Of a stretch of 5,425 bases of DNA, positions 4,429 through 5,425 are shown piece by piece (the stretch's first letter is position 1; each line of letters begins with the position of its first letter). Source of the stretch: Treponema sp. (GTDB lineage: Bacteria > Spirochaetota > Spirochaetia > Treponematales > Breznakiellaceae); assembly GCA_031275535.1 (NCBI GenBank), contig JAISOR010000143.1, positions 1-5,425 of the forward strand, given 5' to 3'. Under the pieces are notes generated by a model. It saw nothing but the letters and a program-made list of their open reading frames with translations. It was not told the origin of the DNA and made no database searches. A program made the position numbers and the translations under genes.

Positions 4429-5425
4429 TCACCCTGTTTTTTCCCCCTGCTCCGGGATCCGCTTTTCTTTCCGCTTCTCCAGCATCCGGTAAACCACGGG
4501 GATAAAAAACAGGGTGATAAAGGTGGAGCTGAAAAGGCCGCCGAAGATGCTCTGTCCCAGGGGGGCGTAGATCTCCGAACCCTCCCCCATGCCTATCGCC
4601 AGGGGGCCCACCCCCAGGAGGGTGGTCAGGGTGGTCATCAAAATAGGCTTGATCCGGGATACGGCCCCGGCGACAACGGCCTCGTCCAGGGGCATCTTGT
4701 CCCGGTCCCGGAGCAGGTTTGTATAATCGATGAGGACGATGGCGTTATTCACCACCACCCCCGCCAGGGCGATGATCCCCAAAAGGGACACGATATTCAG
4801 GGAGGAACCGAAGGCCAAAAGCCCGCCGTTGATCCCTATCATCGTAAAGGGAACGGCGGACATGATCAAAAGGGGCTGGGAAAAACGCTCAAACTGGATC
4901 ACCATCACCGTATAAACCAGGAATATGGCGATGGCCAAAACCAGCGCCAGGGACCGGAAGGAAGACAAAAGCTCCTCGGCGGTGCCCCCGATTTCCCAGC
5001 TTACCCCGGGAACCAGCCCCCGGGCGGTGATGAGCCCCGTAACCCGCCGGGAGGTTTCCCGGACATTGGGGTTCCGGAGGGCCGCCTGTACAGTAACGGC
5101 CCGGGCCTTGTTGCGGTGGACAATCTGGGAGACCCGCTCTTCGGTTTCCAGCTCCGCGAAATTCGCCAGGGAGACCACCCGGCCGTCGGCGGTGTTGAGC
5201 TGCAAGCCGTAGAGCACGTCCAGGGGGATAAAGCCGCCGCTCAGGTTGGTTTTTAATTCGATGGAAATATTTTCATCCGTCCCGTAATAGGTCCCCAGAC
5301 TGAGGCCGTTAAACACGATGCGGTTCATCATGGCGGTTTCAGAGGAGGAGAGGCCCAGAACCCCCAGATACTGGTGGATCAGGGTCATGGACATCTCCCG
5401 CTGATCAAGGCGGATGTTGTTATCG
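4429..5425 (-). CDS. RND-family efflux permease (AcrB/HAE1-like), C-terminal part, cut by window edge
   Basis: Inner-membrane proton-driven pump subunit, expected to work with a periplasmic adaptor and an outer-membrane channel to export drugs or other solutes. Only about the last 331 residues are in the window; the frame stays open to the edge, so the Met at 5394 is internal rather than a start. Numbering from that Met: residues 1-140 are the end of the periplasmic porter domain, and helices lie near 148-166, 173-195, 198-223, 249-270 and 280-303. Diagnostic stretches are VMVIQFERFSQPLLIM (163-178), GVVVNNAIVLIDYTN (212-226), the RIKPILMTTLTTLLG segment (247-261) and GGLFSSTFITLFFIPVVY (285-302). 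The second Asn of NNAI sits near the position of AcrB Lys940, a substitution common in RND pumps outside the AcrB subgroup. The adaptor and channel genes, and the TM4 aspartates that carry protons, would lie outside the window. The short charged C-terminus ends normally at 4429. Confidence 0.93.
   Translation of the reverse strand, partial: DNNIRLDQREMSMTLIHQYLGVLGLSSSETAMMNRIVFNGLSLGTYYGTDENISIELKTNLSGGFIPLDVLYGLQLNTADGRVVSLANFAELETEERVSQIVHRNKARAVTVQAALRNPNVRETSRRVTGLITARGLVPGVSWEIGGTAEELLSSFRSLALVLAIAIFLVYTVMVIQFERFSQPLLIMSAVPFTMIGINGGLLAFGSSLNIVSLLGIIALAGVVVNNAIVLIDYTNLLRDRDKMPLDEAVVAGAVSRIKPILMTTLTTLLGVGPLAIGMGEGSEIYAPLGQSIFGGLFSSTFITLFFIPVVYRMLEKRKEKRIPEQGEKTG

Noticed and set aside
5392..5394. 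ATG at 5394 as the start of a 321-residue permease
   Set aside because: The frame remains open upstream to the window edge (codons DNNIRLDQRE), and the protein begins mid-porter-domain, so the gene is truncated by the window rather than starting here.

Overview
The window is GC-rich bacterial DNA. It carries three genes on the plus strand and, at the right edge, the C-terminal part of a fourth on the minus strand. Codon use is strongly G/C-ending. The combination of a DUF3417-type glucan phosphorylase, a YhhQ-family transporter and a degenerate IS200/RAYT-like protein of a kind I associate with insect-gut treponemes suggests a spirochaete (Treponema/Breznakiella-like). No rRNA or other phylogenetic marker is present, so this placement is weak.

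Layout. Positions 1-213 hold a cluster of three stem-loops, a perfect 14-bp palindrome and a possible promoter in front of a complete glycogen/alpha-glucan phosphorylase gene (214-2754). A gap of 194 bp follows. It contains a terminator-like hairpin and then a structured leader that ends in a preQ1-I riboswitch (about 2905-2940), whose tail includes the ribosome binding site of the next gene. That gene (2949-3710) encodes a YhhQ/VUT-family queuosine-precursor transporter, so the RNA and the protein support each other: the sensor reads a 7-deazaguanine queuosine precursor and the gene imports one. A terminator hairpin ends the transporter gene. Next is a small plus-strand gene (3793-4278) that looks like a REP-associated tyrosine transposase but appears to have lost both HUH histidines and probably the catalytic tyrosine. 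Triloop hairpins lie on both sides of it. From 4429 to the right edge, convergent with it, is the C-terminal third or so of an RND-type (AcrB-like) efflux permease.

The genes do not form one operon or pathway. Glucan phosphorolysis, queuosine-precursor uptake and multidrug or solute efflux are separate functions, and hairpins separate the units. The main finding is the preQ1-I riboswitch with additional upstream sequence that could compete with its P1 stem. The second is the transposase-like protein without visible catalytic residues.
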